From NCBI GenBank assembly GCA_036405815.1, contig DASWWX010000060.1, positions 1 through 64,000 of the forward strand: a stretch of DNA of 64,000 bases, read 5' to 3'. The stretch is from Solimonas sp036405815 (GTDB taxonomy: Bacteria > Pseudomonadota > Gammaproteobacteria > Nevskiales > Nevskiaceae). Below, piece after piece: positions 54,640-63,726 of this stretch. The notes under the pieces were generated by a model. It saw only the letters and a list, made by a program, of their open reading frames with translations. It was not told the DNA's origin and ran no database searches. The position numbers and the translations under genes were made by a program. Position 1 is the first letter of the stretch. The number at the start of each line of letters is the position of its first letter.

Positions 54640-55281
54640 TCAGCACTCGGCGTCCGGCTGCTGGTCCGGGTGCGCGCGCTGGAAGGCCGGCAGTTCGCGG
54701 CAACGCGCACCGACCGCCGCCAGGCGCGGATAGCGCGCGGCATCGCAGCCGAAACGCTCGGCCGCGAACAGCTGCGGCACCAGCACGCAGTCGGCCAGCG
54801 TCGGCGTATCGCCGAACACGAATGGCGTGGTGTCGATGGCCTCCGACTCCAGCGCCGCCAGCCCACGCTCGATCCAGTGCCGCATCCAGGCCGAGCGCGC
54901 GGCCTCGTCGGCGGCAAAGCGCGCCTTGAGCTGCTCCAGCGTCGCCAGGTTGTGGAACGGCTGCACGTCCGCCGCCAGCGTTAGGCAGAACGCGCGCACG
55001 CGCGCTGCCCGCTGCGCATCCGTCGGCAGCAATGCCGGCTGCGGATGGCGCGCTTCCAGATAATCGAGGATCGCCAGCGACTGGTTGAGATGGAAGTCGC
55101 CGTCCACCAGTAGCGGCACCCGTCCCTGCGGGTTGAGCACGCGGTACGCAGCCGCATGCTGCTGGCCGCCGTCGCGCACCAGATGCACCGGCACGATCTC
55201 GTAGGGCAACCCCTTGAGGTTGAGCGCGATGCGGACGCGATAGCTCGCCGAGGAGCGCCAGTAGGAATAGAGCTTCAGCAT
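54640..55281 (-). CDS. maiA: Maleylacetoacetate isomerase
   Basis: 213 residues from the ATG at 55281; an in-frame ATG at 55305 overlaps the stop of the upstream hydrolase gene. Zeta-class GST: N-terminal YSYWRSSASYRVRIALN with the SSxxxRVRI catalytic signature, and QSLAILDYLE. Isomerises maleylacetoacetate to fumarylacetoacetate using glutathione. Last gene of the phenylalanine/tyrosine operon. Confidence 0.93.
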   Translation of the reverse strand: MLKLYSYWRSSASYRVRIALNLKGLPYEIVPVHLVRDGGQQHAAAYRVLNPQGRVPLLVDGDFHLNQSLAILDYLEARHPQPALLPTDAQRAARVRAFCLTLAADVQPFHNLATLEQLKARFAADEAARSAWMRHWIERGLAALESEAIDTTPFVFGDTPTLADCVLVPQLFAAERFGCDAARYPRLAAVGARCRELPAFQRAHPDQQPDAEC

Positions 55282-55304
55282 GGCGTGCTCGGCAGACGCA
55301 TCCA

Positions 55305-56330
55305 TCAACGCGGCTTGTAGCGCGCGACGATCTGATCAATGACGCCGAACACACTGTGGCCGGCTGTGTCCCGCACCTCGATCTGCACTTCGTCGCCGAA
55401 GCGCAGGAACGGCGTGACCGGCTTGCCAAAGCGCAGTGTCTCGACACTGCGGAGTTCAGCCAGGCAAGAGTAGCCAACGCCACCCTCGCCCAGCGGCGCG
55501 CCCGGCCCACCATCGGCGCCACGATTGGAGATCGTGCCGGAGCCGATGATCGTGCCGGCGCCCAGCGGCCGCGTCTTGGCTGCGTGCGCCACCAACTGCG
55601 CGAAGTCGAAGGTCATGTCGATGCCCGCATTCGGCGCGCCCAGGGCATGGCCGTTGACGCGGGAATGCACCGGCAGATGCAGGCGGCCGCCATCCCAGGC
55701 GTCACCGAGGGCGTCCGGCGTTACGGCACAGGGCGCGAACGCCGACGACGGCTTGGACTGGAAGAAGCCGAAGCCCTTGGCCAGTTCCGGTGGAATCAGG
55801 TTGCGCAGCGATACGTCGTTGACCAGCAGCAGCAGGCGGATCGCGGCGCGCGCCGTCTCCACGTCCACGCCCATCGGCACGTCGCCGGTGACCACGGCGA
55901 TCTCCGCTTCCAGGTCGATGCCCCAGCTTTCGTCGGCCGCCTCGATCGCACCCATGGGATCGAGAAAGCGGTCGCTGCCGCCCTGGTACATCAGCGGATC
56001 GGTCCAGAAGCTGGCCGGCATGTCGGCACCGCGCGCCTTGCGCACCAGCTCGACGTGGTTGACGTAGGCCGAACCGTCAGCCCACTGGTAGGCGCGCGGC
56101 AGCGGCGAGTGACAAGCGATGGCGTGAAACGGCTCGGCCTCCGCACCGCCAGCACCGCGATCCAGTTGCGCGGCGACCTCGGCCAGCCGCGGCGCGGCAC
56201 GCGCCCAATCATCGAGCGCCGCCTGCAACGTGCGCGCGATACCGGGCACCGGCAGGCAGACCGACAGATCGCGGGCGACGACGACCAGCCGGCCGTCGCG
56301 CGTACCGTCCTTGAGCGTGGCGAGTTTCAT
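55305..56330 (-). CDS. Fumarylacetoacetate hydrolase
   Basis: 341 residues from the ATG at 56330. C-terminal FAH fold with GIDLEAEIAVVTGDVP (metal-binding Glu), NDVSLRN, GFFQSKPSSAFAP and TIIGSGTISNRG. The N-terminal SH3-like part is present, as in the FahA type. Cleaves fumarylacetoacetate to fumarate and acetoacetate. Next to maiA and hmgA, matching its pathway position. The start is chosen by the MKLATLKDG beginning; there is no strong ribosome site. Confidence 0.92.
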   Translation of the reverse strand: MKLATLKDGTRDGRLVVVARDLSVCLPVPGIARTLQAALDDWARAAPRLAEVAAQLDRGAGGAEAEPFHAIACHSPLPRAYQWADGSAYVNHVELVRKARGADMPASFWTDPLMYQGGSDRFLDPMGAIEAADESWGIDLEAEIAVVTGDVPMGVDVETARAAIRLLLLVNDVSLRNLIPPELAKGFGFFQSKPSSAFAPCAVTPDALGDAWDGGRLHLPVHSRVNGHALGAPNAGIDMTFDFAQLVAHAAKTRPLGAGTIIGSGTISNRGADGGPGAPLGEGGVGYSCLAELRSVETLRFGKPVTPFLRFGDEVQIEVRDTAGHSVFGVIDQIVARYKPR

Positions 56331-56346
56331 GGAAAGATCGTGCCTG

Positions 56347-57480
56347 TCAGCCTCGGGACCAGCTGCGATGGTACTCGGCCCATTCGACGGCTTCCGCGGC
56401 ATCGCCGACGTCGAGGGCGTCGCGCGCATCGATCATCACCGCGTACTCGTCGGTCGCCGCCTTGGCCGGCGTCAGCGCGCGCCGCTGCGCCTTCGGATGG
56501 GGGCCATGCGTAAAGCCGCAGGGATGCAGCGTCAGCATGCCGGGCTTGATGCCGTCACGCGAGAAGAAATCCCCCGCGTGATAGAACAGCACCTCGTCGT
56601 AGTCGTCGTTGTTGTGGAAGAACGGCACCTTCAGTGCGCCCGGATCGGTCTCGAACGGCCGCGGCGCGAACGTGCAGACGACAAAGCGGCCGGCGACGAA
56701 CGTGGTATGCGCCGACGGCGGCAGGTGGTAGCGCGCGCTCATCAGCGGCCGCAGCTGATCGACATTGATGCGCACCGGCATCAGCGTACCCTGCCAGCCG
56801 ACCGCGTCCAGCGGGTTGTATGGATAGGTCACGGTCGAGAGTTGCTGGCGGCGCTTGATGCGCACGCGCCAGTCGCCGGCTTGCGCCGCCTGCGCGCGGA
56901 ACGCCTCGTCCAGACGCGGATAGTCGAGCAGCGCCGGATCGAAGATCGCGTGCTCGCCGACCAGGCCCTTGTCCGGCAACTGATAGCTGGAGCCCGTCGC
57001 CTCGATCAGCAGCCACTGCGTCGAGCCCGACACCTCGACGCGCCACATCGTGCCGCGCGGCAGCACCACGTAGTCGCCGCGGCGCAGGCGCAGGCGGCCG
57101 TAGTCGCAGTACAGCTCGGCGTCGCCAGCGTGCAGGAACAGCAGCTCGTCGCCATCGGCGTTGCGCACCAGCTCGCGCATCGACGCGGCGCAGCTCCACC
57201 AGCGCAGACGCAGATGTGCGTTATGCAGGATCGCCTGCGCGTCCCAGGGCGACGGGTTCCCCTGCGGGGCACCGAGCGGATTCAGATCGAAGGCGCGGGG
57301 TCTCAACGGGCCTTCCCACGAGGTCCAGTCGGTCGGCGGTCGCGGATGCAGCATGTGCGTGGCCGGACCGAAGAACCCTTCCTTACCCAGCTCGCGCTCG
57401 ACCGTGCCCGTCGGCAGATCGGCATGCGCCTGACGCGGCGCCTGGCCTTCGACGATCGGACGGTAGATCCATTTGCGCAT
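56347..57480 (-). CDS. hmgA: Homogentisate 1,2-dioxygenase (short form)
   Basis: 377 residues from the ATG at 57480, with GGAG 7 bases upstream. The cupin-type core keeps VPFFHNNDDYDEVLFYHAGDFF and GMLTLHPCGFTHGPHP, which supply the His/Glu iron ligands. It is shorter than the 430-445-residue enzymes of mammals and pseudomonads, as in a separate bacterial subgroup of this family. Opens the ring of homogentisate to maleylacetoacetate. Position between hppD and fah supports the call. Confidence 0.9.
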   Translation of the reverse strand: MRKWIYRPIVEGQAPRQAHADLPTGTVERELGKEGFFGPATHMLHPRPPTDWTSWEGPLRPRAFDLNPLGAPQGNPSPWDAQAILHNAHLRLRWWSCAASMRELVRNADGDELLFLHAGDAELYCDYGRLRLRRGDYVVLPRGTMWRVEVSGSTQWLLIEATGSSYQLPDKGLVGEHAIFDPALLDYPRLDEAFRAQAAQAGDWRVRIKRRQQLSTVTYPYNPLDAVGWQGTLMPVRINVDQLRPLMSARYHLPPSAHTTFVAGRFVVCTFAPRPFETDPGALKVPFFHNNDDYDEVLFYHAGDFFSRDGIKPGMLTLHPCGFTHGPHPKAQRRALTPAKAATDEYAVMIDARDALDVGDAAEAVEWAEYHRSWSRG

Positions 57481-57495
57481 GCGCGTGCTCCCGCT

Positions 57496-58602
57496 TCAAG
57501 CCGTCGCCGATTGCAGCACGCCGCGGCGGATCTGGTCTTCCTCGATCGACTCGAACAGCGCCTTGAAGTTGCCCTCGCCGAAACCCTGATTGCCCTTGCG
57601 CTGGATGATCTCGAAGAAGATCGGGCCGATCACGGTGCTGGTGAAGATCTGCAGCAGGATGCCCTCGACCGGCGCACCGTCGATCAGGATGTTGAGGGCC
57701 TGCAGTCGCGCCAGCGGCTCGCCATGGTTCGGCACGCGTGTATCGACCTTGCCGTAGTACGTGTCCGGCGTGTCCATGAACTGCACGCCGCGCGCGCGCA
57801 ACGCCTCGACCGTCGCATAGATGTCAGCGGTCGCCAGCGCGATGTGCTGGATGCCCTCGCCGCGGTACTGCTGAAGGAATTCCTCGATCTGGCTCTTGTC
57901 GTCGGCGCTCTCGTTGATCGGGATGCGGATCTGGCCGCAGGGGCTGGTCATCGCCCGCGAGAACAGGCCGGTCTGCTTGCCTTCGATGTCGAAGTAGCGG
58001 ATCTGGCGAAAGTTGGCGATGCGCTCGTAGAAGCCCGACCACTGGTCCATGTTGCCGCGCTGCACGTTGTGCGTGAGATGGTCGATCGTGGTCAGGCCGA
58101 CGCCGCGCGGCTGGCGCTCGACGCCGTCGAACCAGCGGAAATCGACGTCGTAGATCGAGCCGGCGTCGCCGTAGCGATCGACCAGATACAGCACGCTGTT
58201 GCCGATGCCGTACACCGCCGGCAGGCGCAGTTCCATGAAACCCGGCCGCGTGTCGAAGGCGACGGCGCCCTGCGCCAGCGCGTGCTCGTGGGCCGCGACC
58301 GCGTCCCTGACGCGCCAGCCCATCGCGCAGGCCGACGGCCCATGCGCCATCGCAAACTGCTGGAAGTGCGTGTACGGCGTGCCGTTGACCAGGAAATTGA
58401 TGTCGCCCTGGCGGAACAGCGTCACGTCCTTGCTGCGGTGCTTCGCCACCGCGGTGAAGCCCATCATCTCGAACAGACGATGCAGTTGCGCGATGCCTTC
58501 GCGCGTCGGCGCGGTGTACTCGACGAACTCGAAGCCATCGGTGCGCATCGGATTGTCGGCGGGGGTCTGGCGGTTCATGGCGTTGACGGTTTCCGGTTTC
58601 AT
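57496..58602 (-). CDS. hppD: 4-hydroxyphenylpyruvate dioxygenase
   Basis: 368 residues. Two glyoxalase/VOC halves; the C-terminal iron site comes from TTIDHLTHNV (first His), GIQHIALATADI (second His) and FFEIIQRKG (Glu). Length and motifs match bacterial HppD. Converts 4-hydroxyphenylpyruvate to homogentisate. The start could also be the ATG at 58578. It lies 12 bases after phhA. Confidence 0.95.
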   Translation of the reverse strand: MKPETVNAMNRQTPADNPMRTDGFEFVEYTAPTREGIAQLHRLFEMMGFTAVAKHRSKDVTLFRQGDINFLVNGTPYTHFQQFAMAHGPSACAMGWRVRDAVAAHEHALAQGAVAFDTRPGFMELRLPAVYGIGNSVLYLVDRYGDAGSIYDVDFRWFDGVERQPRGVGLTTIDHLTHNVQRGNMDQWSGFYERIANFRQIRYFDIEGKQTGLFSRAMTSPCGQIRIPINESADDKSQIEEFLQQYRGEGIQHIALATADIYATVEALRARGVQFMDTPDTYYGKVDTRVPNHGEPLARLQALNILIDGAPVEGILLQIFTSTVIGPIFFEIIQRKGNQGFGEGNFKALFESIEEDQIRRGVLQSATA

Positions 58603-58613
58603 GATCGATCGGC

Positions 58614-59471
58614 TTAGGCGGCGTTGCGGGTGTGCGGTTGCGGGAGCGCGACATCGTCAGCCGCGCAGACGTCGTCGCTGAACTCGGGCAGTGCTCGCAA
58701 CCTTGCGAGCGCCGGCCGCAGGTCGTCCGCGACCGACTCCAGCAGCTCGTCGAGCGTGCGCAGCACGAAATAGGTTTTCTGGTAGGCGTCGATGCGATAG
58801 CGCGTGCGCATGACGCGGTCACGCACGTAACGCAGGCGCTGCGGTTGCGGGCTCTCCAGCGCGTAACGCGTCTCGCCGCCCGAGGACAGGATGCCGGCGC
58901 CGTAGCAGCGCAAACCCTCATCGCCGTCGATCAGGCCGAACTCCACCGTGTACCAGTACAGGCGCGCGACCAGCGGCAGCGCGTCCTGCGCGATCGCCTG
59001 CAGGCCGAGTTCGCCGAAGCGTTGCATGTAGTCCGCGAAGCGGCGATGGAACAGCATCGGCACATGGCCGAAGAAGTCGTGAAAGAGGTCGGGCTCGACG
59101 AGATAGTCGAACTCCTCCGGCTTGCGCAGCCACACGGTCACGGGGAAGCGGCGCGCCGCCAGATGCGCGAAGAACGCCGCATCCGGAATGAAGCCTGGCA
59201 CCGCGACCAGCGCCCAGCCGCTGGCGACCTGCAGTGCCGGATTGATGCGCGCCAGTTGCGGCACCGCGTCGGCGCAGCGCATCGCCGCCAGCGCCTCGCG
59301 GAACTCGCGGCAGGCGTGCGTGCCGACCAGGTCCGATTGGCGCGCGTACAGCCGCCGCCACAGCGCGTGATCCGCCGTGGCGTAGACGTGCTCGGCCTGA
59401 TCGACGGTGAAATCGATCGCCGCCCGGCGGTAATCGCCGCGCAACTCGCTCTCGCTTTGGGCTCCGTACAT
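58614..59471 (-). CDS. phhA: Phenylalanine 4-monooxygenase
   Basis: 285 residues, the usual bacterial length. GAGGAA lies 6 bases before the ATG at 59471. Iron site HDFFGHVP (two His, about residue 130) and the later Glu in LYWYTVEFGLI; the pterin-contact region VPGFIPDAAFF is intact. Hydroxylates phenylalanine to tyrosine with a tetrahydropterin. First gene of the operon and divergent from an Lrp-type regulator; a transaminase to 4-hydroxyphenylpyruvate is not in the window. Confidence 0.95.
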   Translation of the reverse strand: MYGAQSESELRGDYRRAAIDFTVDQAEHVYATADHALWRRLYARQSDLVGTHACREFREALAAMRCADAVPQLARINPALQVASGWALVAVPGFIPDAAFFAHLAARRFPVTVWLRKPEEFDYLVEPDLFHDFFGHVPMLFHRRFADYMQRFGELGLQAIAQDALPLVARLYWYTVEFGLIDGDEGLRCYGAGILSSGGETRYALESPQPQRLRYVRDRVMRTRYRIDAYQKTYFVLRTLDELLESVADDLRPALARLRALPEFSDDVCAADDVALPQPHTRNAA

Positions 59472-59528
59472 CGCCGGTTCCTCGCCAGTCTCGACCCCAT
59501 CACTGTAGGCCGAGGTGCGGAGCGAATG

Positions 59529-59542
59529 GCTGCAAATGCAGC
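59529..59542. promoter_or_regulatory. Palindrome GCTGCA-AA-TGCAGC between phhA and the Lrp gene
   Basis: 6-bp perfect arms with a 2-nt centre, 57 bases upstream of the phhA start and about 60-70 bases from the regulator start. AT-rich sequence downstream (TATAAA at 59564-59569) could hold a -10 for the regulator. Plausible binding site for the Lrp/AsnC protein. Confidence 0.45.
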
Positions 59543-59601
59543 GACTGCTTCAGCCTTATGCGCTATAAATCGCTAATGGACTGATGATCTATGGTGATTT
59601 C

Positions 59602-60069
59602 ATGCGAAACGGCCTGGACCGGACCGATCAACGCATCCTGCGCGAACTGCAGCGCGACGGCCGCCTGAGCATCGTCGAGCTGGCCGCGCGCGTGTCGCTG
59701 TCGCCGACCGCCTGCCAGCGGCGTGTGACCAAGCTGGAGGACAGCGGCGTCATCCACCATTACGCCGCCGTGCTCGATCCCGCCAAGCTCGGCCTGCAGT
59801 TACAGGCCTTCGTGCGCGTATCGATCGAGCGCCAGTCGCGCGAGGCGACGGTCGCGTTCGAGGACGCGATCCGGCGTCGGCCCGAGGTGCGCGCCTGTTA
59901 CGTGATGACCGGCGATCTCGATTTCCTGCTGCACGTGGTCGCCGCCGACCTGCAGGCCTTCGCCGATTTCTCGATGAAAGTGCTGATCGGCCTGCCAGGG
60001 GTCAAGGACGTGCGCTCCAGCCTGGTGCTGGAAGCGGTCAAGCAGGACGAAGGCCTCAGCGTCGGCTAG
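59602..60069 (+). CDS. Lrp/AsnC family transcriptional regulator
   Basis: 155 residues from the ATG at 59602 (GGTGA upstream; a longer start at 59584 adds six residues). N-terminal HTH LDRTDQRILRELQRDGRLSI, LAARVSLSPTACQRRV; C-terminal RAM domain with ATVAFEDAIRRRPEVRACY, MTGDLDFLLHVVAADLQAF. Family members sense amino acids. Divergent from phhA, so it likely controls phenylalanine/tyrosine catabolism; the sensed ligand is inferred only from context. Confidence 0.92.
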   Translation: MRNGLDRTDQRILRELQRDGRLSIVELAARVSLSPTACQRRVTKLEDSGVIHHYAAVLDPAKLGLQLQAFVRVSIERQSREATVAFEDAIRRRPEVRACYVMTGDLDFLLHVVAADLQAFADFSMKVLIGLPGVKDVRSSLVLEAVKQDEGLSVG

Positions 60070-60097
60070 CGCGATGCGGAATCGTGCGTCGCGCTAG
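60066..60097. terminator. Hairpin spanning the two stop codons of convergent Lrp and iminopeptidase genes
   Basis: Perfect 9-bp arms CTAGCGCGA (60066-60074) and TCGCGCTAG (60089-60097) with a 14-nt loop. Both arms contain the stop codon TAG of their gene. No U-tract, so likely a weak two-way terminator or 3'-end stem. Confidence 0.5.
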
Positions 60098-61041
60098 AGC
60101 CGCGCGAAGCGATCCGTCGCTGCCACCAGCCGTTCGAGGATGCCCGGCTCGCTGGCGGCATGGCCAGCGTCGGCGACGACCTGGAAGTCGGCTTCCGGCC
60201 AGGCCCGATGCAGATCCCAGGCCGACCGCATCGGGCACACCACGTCGTACCGGCCCTGGATGATGACGGCCGGAATCTGGCGCACGCGGTCGATGTTGGC
60301 GAGCAACTGGTCGTCGCGCTCGAAGAAGCCCTTGTTCGTGAAGTAATGGCACTCGATGCGGGCGAAGGCTTCCGCGAAGCGATCCTCGCCGAAGCGCGCC
60401 ACCATGTCCGTGCTCGGAAACAGCTTGCTGGTCGAGCCTTCCCAGATGCTCCAGGCCTTGGCGGCGGCGCGACGCACCGCCGGGTCTTCATGCGTCAGGC
60501 GCTGGTAGTAGGCCGCGACGAAATCGCCACGCTCGTCCACCGGAATCGCGTTGACGTAGTGCTCCCAGGCATCGGGGTAGATCCAGCCACACCCGTCCTG
60601 ATAGAACCAGTCGATCTCGGCCTTGCGCAGCAAGAAGATGCCGCGCAGCACCAGCGCCGTGCAGCGCTCGGGATGCGTTTCGGCGTAGGTCAGCCCCAAC
60701 GTTGATCCCCAGGACCCTCCGAACACCAGCCAGCGCTCGATGCCGAGGGCCTCGCGGATCTTCTCCATGTCGGCGACCAGATCCCAGGTCGTGTTCTCGC
60801 GCAGCTCCGCATGCGGCGTGGAGCGACCACAGCCGCGCTGATCGAACAGCACGATGCGGTATAGGCGCGGGTCGAAGAACTGACGATGCCAGGCCTCGGA
60901 ACCGCCGCCGGGACCGCCGTGCACGAAGATCGCCGGCCGGCCGGCCGGATTGCCGCACTCCTCGACGTAGATCTCGTGCAGCGCGGACACCTTCAGGCGG
61001 TGCGTGCGATAGGGTTCGATCGGGGGATACGGCTGCGCCAT
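60094..61041 (-). CDS. pip: Proline iminopeptidase (alpha/beta hydrolase, family S33)
   Basis: 315 residues from the ATG at 61041. Family motifs HGGPGGGSEAW, FDQRGCGRSTPH, nucleophile elbow GGSWGSTL, and the catalytic pair near GRYDVVCP and GHAASEP. Removes N-terminal proline from peptides. Convergent with the Lrp gene; a hairpin joins their ends. Alone rather than in an operon. Confidence 0.94.
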   Translation of the reverse strand: MAQPYPPIEPYRTHRLKVSALHEIYVEECGNPAGRPAIFVHGGPGGGSEAWHRQFFDPRLYRIVLFDQRGCGRSTPHAELRENTTWDLVADMEKIREALGIERWLVFGGSWGSTLGLTYAETHPERCTALVLRGIFLLRKAEIDWFYQDGCGWIYPDAWEHYVNAIPVDERGDFVAAYYQRLTHEDPAVRRAAAKAWSIWEGSTSKLFPSTDMVARFGEDRFAEAFARIECHYFTNKGFFERDDQLLANIDRVRQIPAVIIQGRYDVVCPMRSAWDLHRAWPEADFQVVADAGHAASEPGILERLVAATDRFARL

Positions 61042-61223
61042 CGTCGGGAACTCGCGGGTCGATTGAAGCACTGAAGTCTAGTGCACCGAATTCCGCAGCG
61101 CGCCGGGCACCGAAGCTGAACGAGATGTCGCGGCGATTTCGTTGATGGCATGGGCCTCGCGCAGTACCATCGCCGCAACGCTCGCCGACCCTCCCGCGCC
61201 TGCGCCCGCCCTGCGATTTTTCG

Positions 61224-63101
61224 ATGCCGCCGACCCTGCGCCTGACCCGTCTCACTGCCCTGTTTCTCGCCGCCGGATGCGCCAGCGCATTCGCACAGGC
61301 CGGCACCAACCCGCGACCCGCCGTCGCCGGACTCGATGATTCGCTGCACTCACCGCCGCCGACGATCAGCATCGCGCCCACGCTGCCGACACCGCCGCCG
61401 GTCGAGCTGCGGGCCAGCGGCGAACTCACCCAGGCACCCAGCCGGACACCGATGCTGGCCTCCACTGCGCCGACCAGTACGGCAGTCACGATCCCGGCGA
61501 GTACGCCGACACCGCCGGCCACCGCGCCGGTGGTCGCCTCGCAACTCGACGCCCGCTTCCCCCGCTACCAGCAGCTCGAGCCCGCGGTCGCGTTCTGGAG
61601 CAATGTTTTCGGGCGTTATTCCGAGCACCAGAGCGCGCTGCACTTCCGCGACTACCCGCACAAGGTGTTCGCGGTGCTGGACTTCCGCGCCGACGCGCAG
61701 CGCATGGACAAGTTCCAGCTGGCCAAGCTCAAGCAACGCGAGGAAGACGCCGCCAAGACGCGCGTCGATCAACTGCTGCGCCAGGTGCACGCCAAGCAGC
61801 ATGCGCCGGAGACGATGACCTTCGAGGAACGCCGGCTCTACGATCTGTTCGCCGACGTGCGCGGCGCCGACCGCTTCAAGGACCAGATCGGCACGATCCG
61901 CGCGCAGCGCGGCCTGCAGGAACGCACGCTGACCGCGCTGCAGACCGCTGACCGCTACCTGCCGACGATGGAACGCATCTTCGCCGGCTACCAGTTGCCG
62001 CCGCAGCTCACGCGCCTGCCGATCGTCGAATCCAGCTTCAACGTCGAGGCCTATTCGAAATCGCATGCCGCCGGCATGTGGCAGTTCATTCCCTCATCGG
62101 CGCGCATCTACATGCGCCTCGACGACGTCGTCGATGACCGCCGCGATCCCTGGACTTCCACCGACGCCGCCGCGCGCCATCTGCGCGACGACTACGCGCT
62201 GCTGCAGGACTGGCCGCTGGCGCTGACCGCCTACAACCACGGTCGCAATGGCATCTCCCGCGCACTTCAGGCCACCAACGGCCGAACGCTGATCGACCTG
62301 ATCGAGCGCAACACGCATCCGCGCTGGGGCTTCGCCGGCAAGAACTACTATGCCGAGTTCATCGCCGCACTGGATGTCGAGCACGACTACCGAACGCGCA
62401 CGCAACCGCGCCGCGGCGGCCTGATCGATTTCGAAGTCGTCGAAACCAAGCACTATGTGCCCTACGAGACCTTGCGCCGCCTTTGCGGCGCCGACGACGA
62501 ACTGTTCCGCAAGCTCAACCCCGCGTATCGGCCCGAGGTCATCGAGGGCAAGCTTTACGTGCCGCCGGGCCATCTGATCCGCGTGCCCGCGGGGCGTGCC
62601 GAGGCGTTCAGCGTCGCGTACTCCAAACTCGGCGGGCATGAACGCTTCGACGCACAGCGCGCGTTGTTCCTGCTGCACAAGGTGCAGAAGGGCGAAGTGC
62701 TAGGCCGCATCGCCACGAAGTACCGCGTCAGCCAGCAGGCGATCCTCAAGGCCAACGACCTGCGCAGCGCCAATACGCTGCGCGTCGGCCAGGTCCTGAA
62801 GATTCCACCGCACAAGGAATATCGCCCGGGTCCGATCAGCGTCGCCGTCGGCGAATCCAAGCCGGCGCAGACACGAAGCCAGAAGATTGCCGAAGCGCGC
62901 GCCAGCACCCCCAAGAAAGCCGCGAGCAGCGGCGGCAAGCGCGGCTTCAAGGTGCATCAGGTGCGCGCAGGCCAGACGCTGCATTCGATTGCTCGCCAGT
63001 ACAAGGTCAGCGTCGATGACCTGCGCAGCGCCAACAACCTCGGCAACTCCAGCTACATCCGGGCCGGCCAGAAGCTCAAAGTGCCCGTATGGAGCAGCTG
63101 A
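61224..63101 (+). CDS. MltD-like lytic transglycosylase with two LysM domains
   Basis: 625 residues. Signal peptide with LFLAAGCASAFA, so cleavage may be by signal peptidase I, or by lipoprotein peptidase at Cys19. A Pro/Thr-rich spacer (about 30-105) precedes the SLT domain with catalytic Glu in LPIVESSFN (about 275), AAGMWQFIPSSAR, and LALTAYNHGRNGI. LysM repeats: ALFLLHKVQKGEVLGRIATKY and KVHQVRAGQTLHSIARQY near the C-terminus, each about 45 residues. Cleaves glycan strands of peptidoglycan to 1,6-anhydro products. Confidence 0.93.
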   Translation: MPPTLRLTRLTALFLAAGCASAFAQAGTNPRPAVAGLDDSLHSPPPTISIAPTLPTPPPVELRASGELTQAPSRTPMLASTAPTSTAVTIPASTPTPPATAPVVASQLDARFPRYQQLEPAVAFWSNVFGRYSEHQSALHFRDYPHKVFAVLDFRADAQRMDKFQLAKLKQREEDAAKTRVDQLLRQVHAKQHAPETMTFEERRLYDLFADVRGADRFKDQIGTIRAQRGLQERTLTALQTADRYLPTMERIFAGYQLPPQLTRLPIVESSFNVEAYSKSHAAGMWQFIPSSARIYMRLDDVVDDRRDPWTSTDAAARHLRDDYALLQDWPLALTAYNHGRNGISRALQATNGRTLIDLIERNTHPRWGFAGKNYYAEFIAALDVEHDYRTRTQPRRGGLIDFEVVETKHYVPYETLRRLCGADDELFRKLNPAYRPEVIEGKLYVPPGHLIRVPAGRAEAFSVAYSKLGGHERFDAQRALFLLHKVQKGEVLGRIATKYRVSQQAILKANDLRSANTLRVGQVLKIPPHKEYRPGPISVAVGESKPAQTRSQKIAEARASTPKKAASSGGKRGFKVHQVRAGQTLHSIARQYKVSVDDLRSANNLGNSSYIRAGQKLKVPVWSS

Positions 63102-63169
63102 GCCGGCCGCCGCGAGCGCCTCGCTGCTGACGCCGGCGGCACGTCACCCGCGCGCCGCCTCGAGGCTGC

Positions 63170-63661
63170 CTAGAACAGGTAGGCGAAGACGAAGATTCCC
63201 AGCATCGCCAGCGAGATCGCGAGCTTGGCCAGCGCACCGAGCAGCAGCCCGATCCAGGTCGCGACGCCCACCGTTGCCGCGCGCTCGGCGCCGCTGCGCG
63301 CCGTCAGCTCGCCGACCACCGCGCCGACAAACGGGCCCAGCACCAGGCCTGGCAACCCGAAGAACAGACCGACAATGCTGCCCAGCACCGCGCCGGTGAC
63401 GGCCTGCGGGCTGGCGCCGACCCGCTTGGCGCCCAGAGCCGACGCGACAATGTCGAGCACCAGCGCCAGCACGGTCAGCGCCGCCAGCACGCCGATCGTG
63501 AAGCCGCCGACGCGCGTGTAGCCGTCGATCCAGGCACCGAGCCAGAGGCCGGCGAATACCAGCGGCACCCCCGGCAACACCGGCAACACCGCGCCGGCCA
63601 GGCCCACTGCGACCAGTGCGACGACAGAAATCCAAAGCAAGACCGATAGATAGGCGTCCAT
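63170..63661 (-). CDS. DUF456 family membrane protein
   Basis: 163 residues from the ATG at 63661. Hydrophobic and Gly-rich: VLPVLPGVPLVFAGLWLGAW and a paired VTGAVLGSIVGLFFGLPGLVLGPFVGAVVGEL, with a C-terminal helix ending FAYLF; about five membrane segments. Family function unknown. Divergent from the next gene, 65 bases apart. Confidence 0.88.
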   Translation of the reverse strand: MDAYLSVLLWISVVALVAVGLAGAVLPVLPGVPLVFAGLWLGAWIDGYTRVGGFTIGVLAALTVLALVLDIVASALGAKRVGASPQAVTGAVLGSIVGLFFGLPGLVLGPFVGAVVGELTARSGAERAATVGVATWIGLLLGALAKLAISLAMLGIFVFAYLF

Positions 63662-63726
63662 GGGGTCATTATGTCCACAGGCGCTTTCTTCCGCAGTGCA
63701 GCATTTAACCTTACACTCCGCTGAAC

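Noticed and set aside
63689..63717. Promoter (TACACT) before the right-edge patatin gene
   Set aside because: No acceptable -35 at the right spacing; left unannotated.
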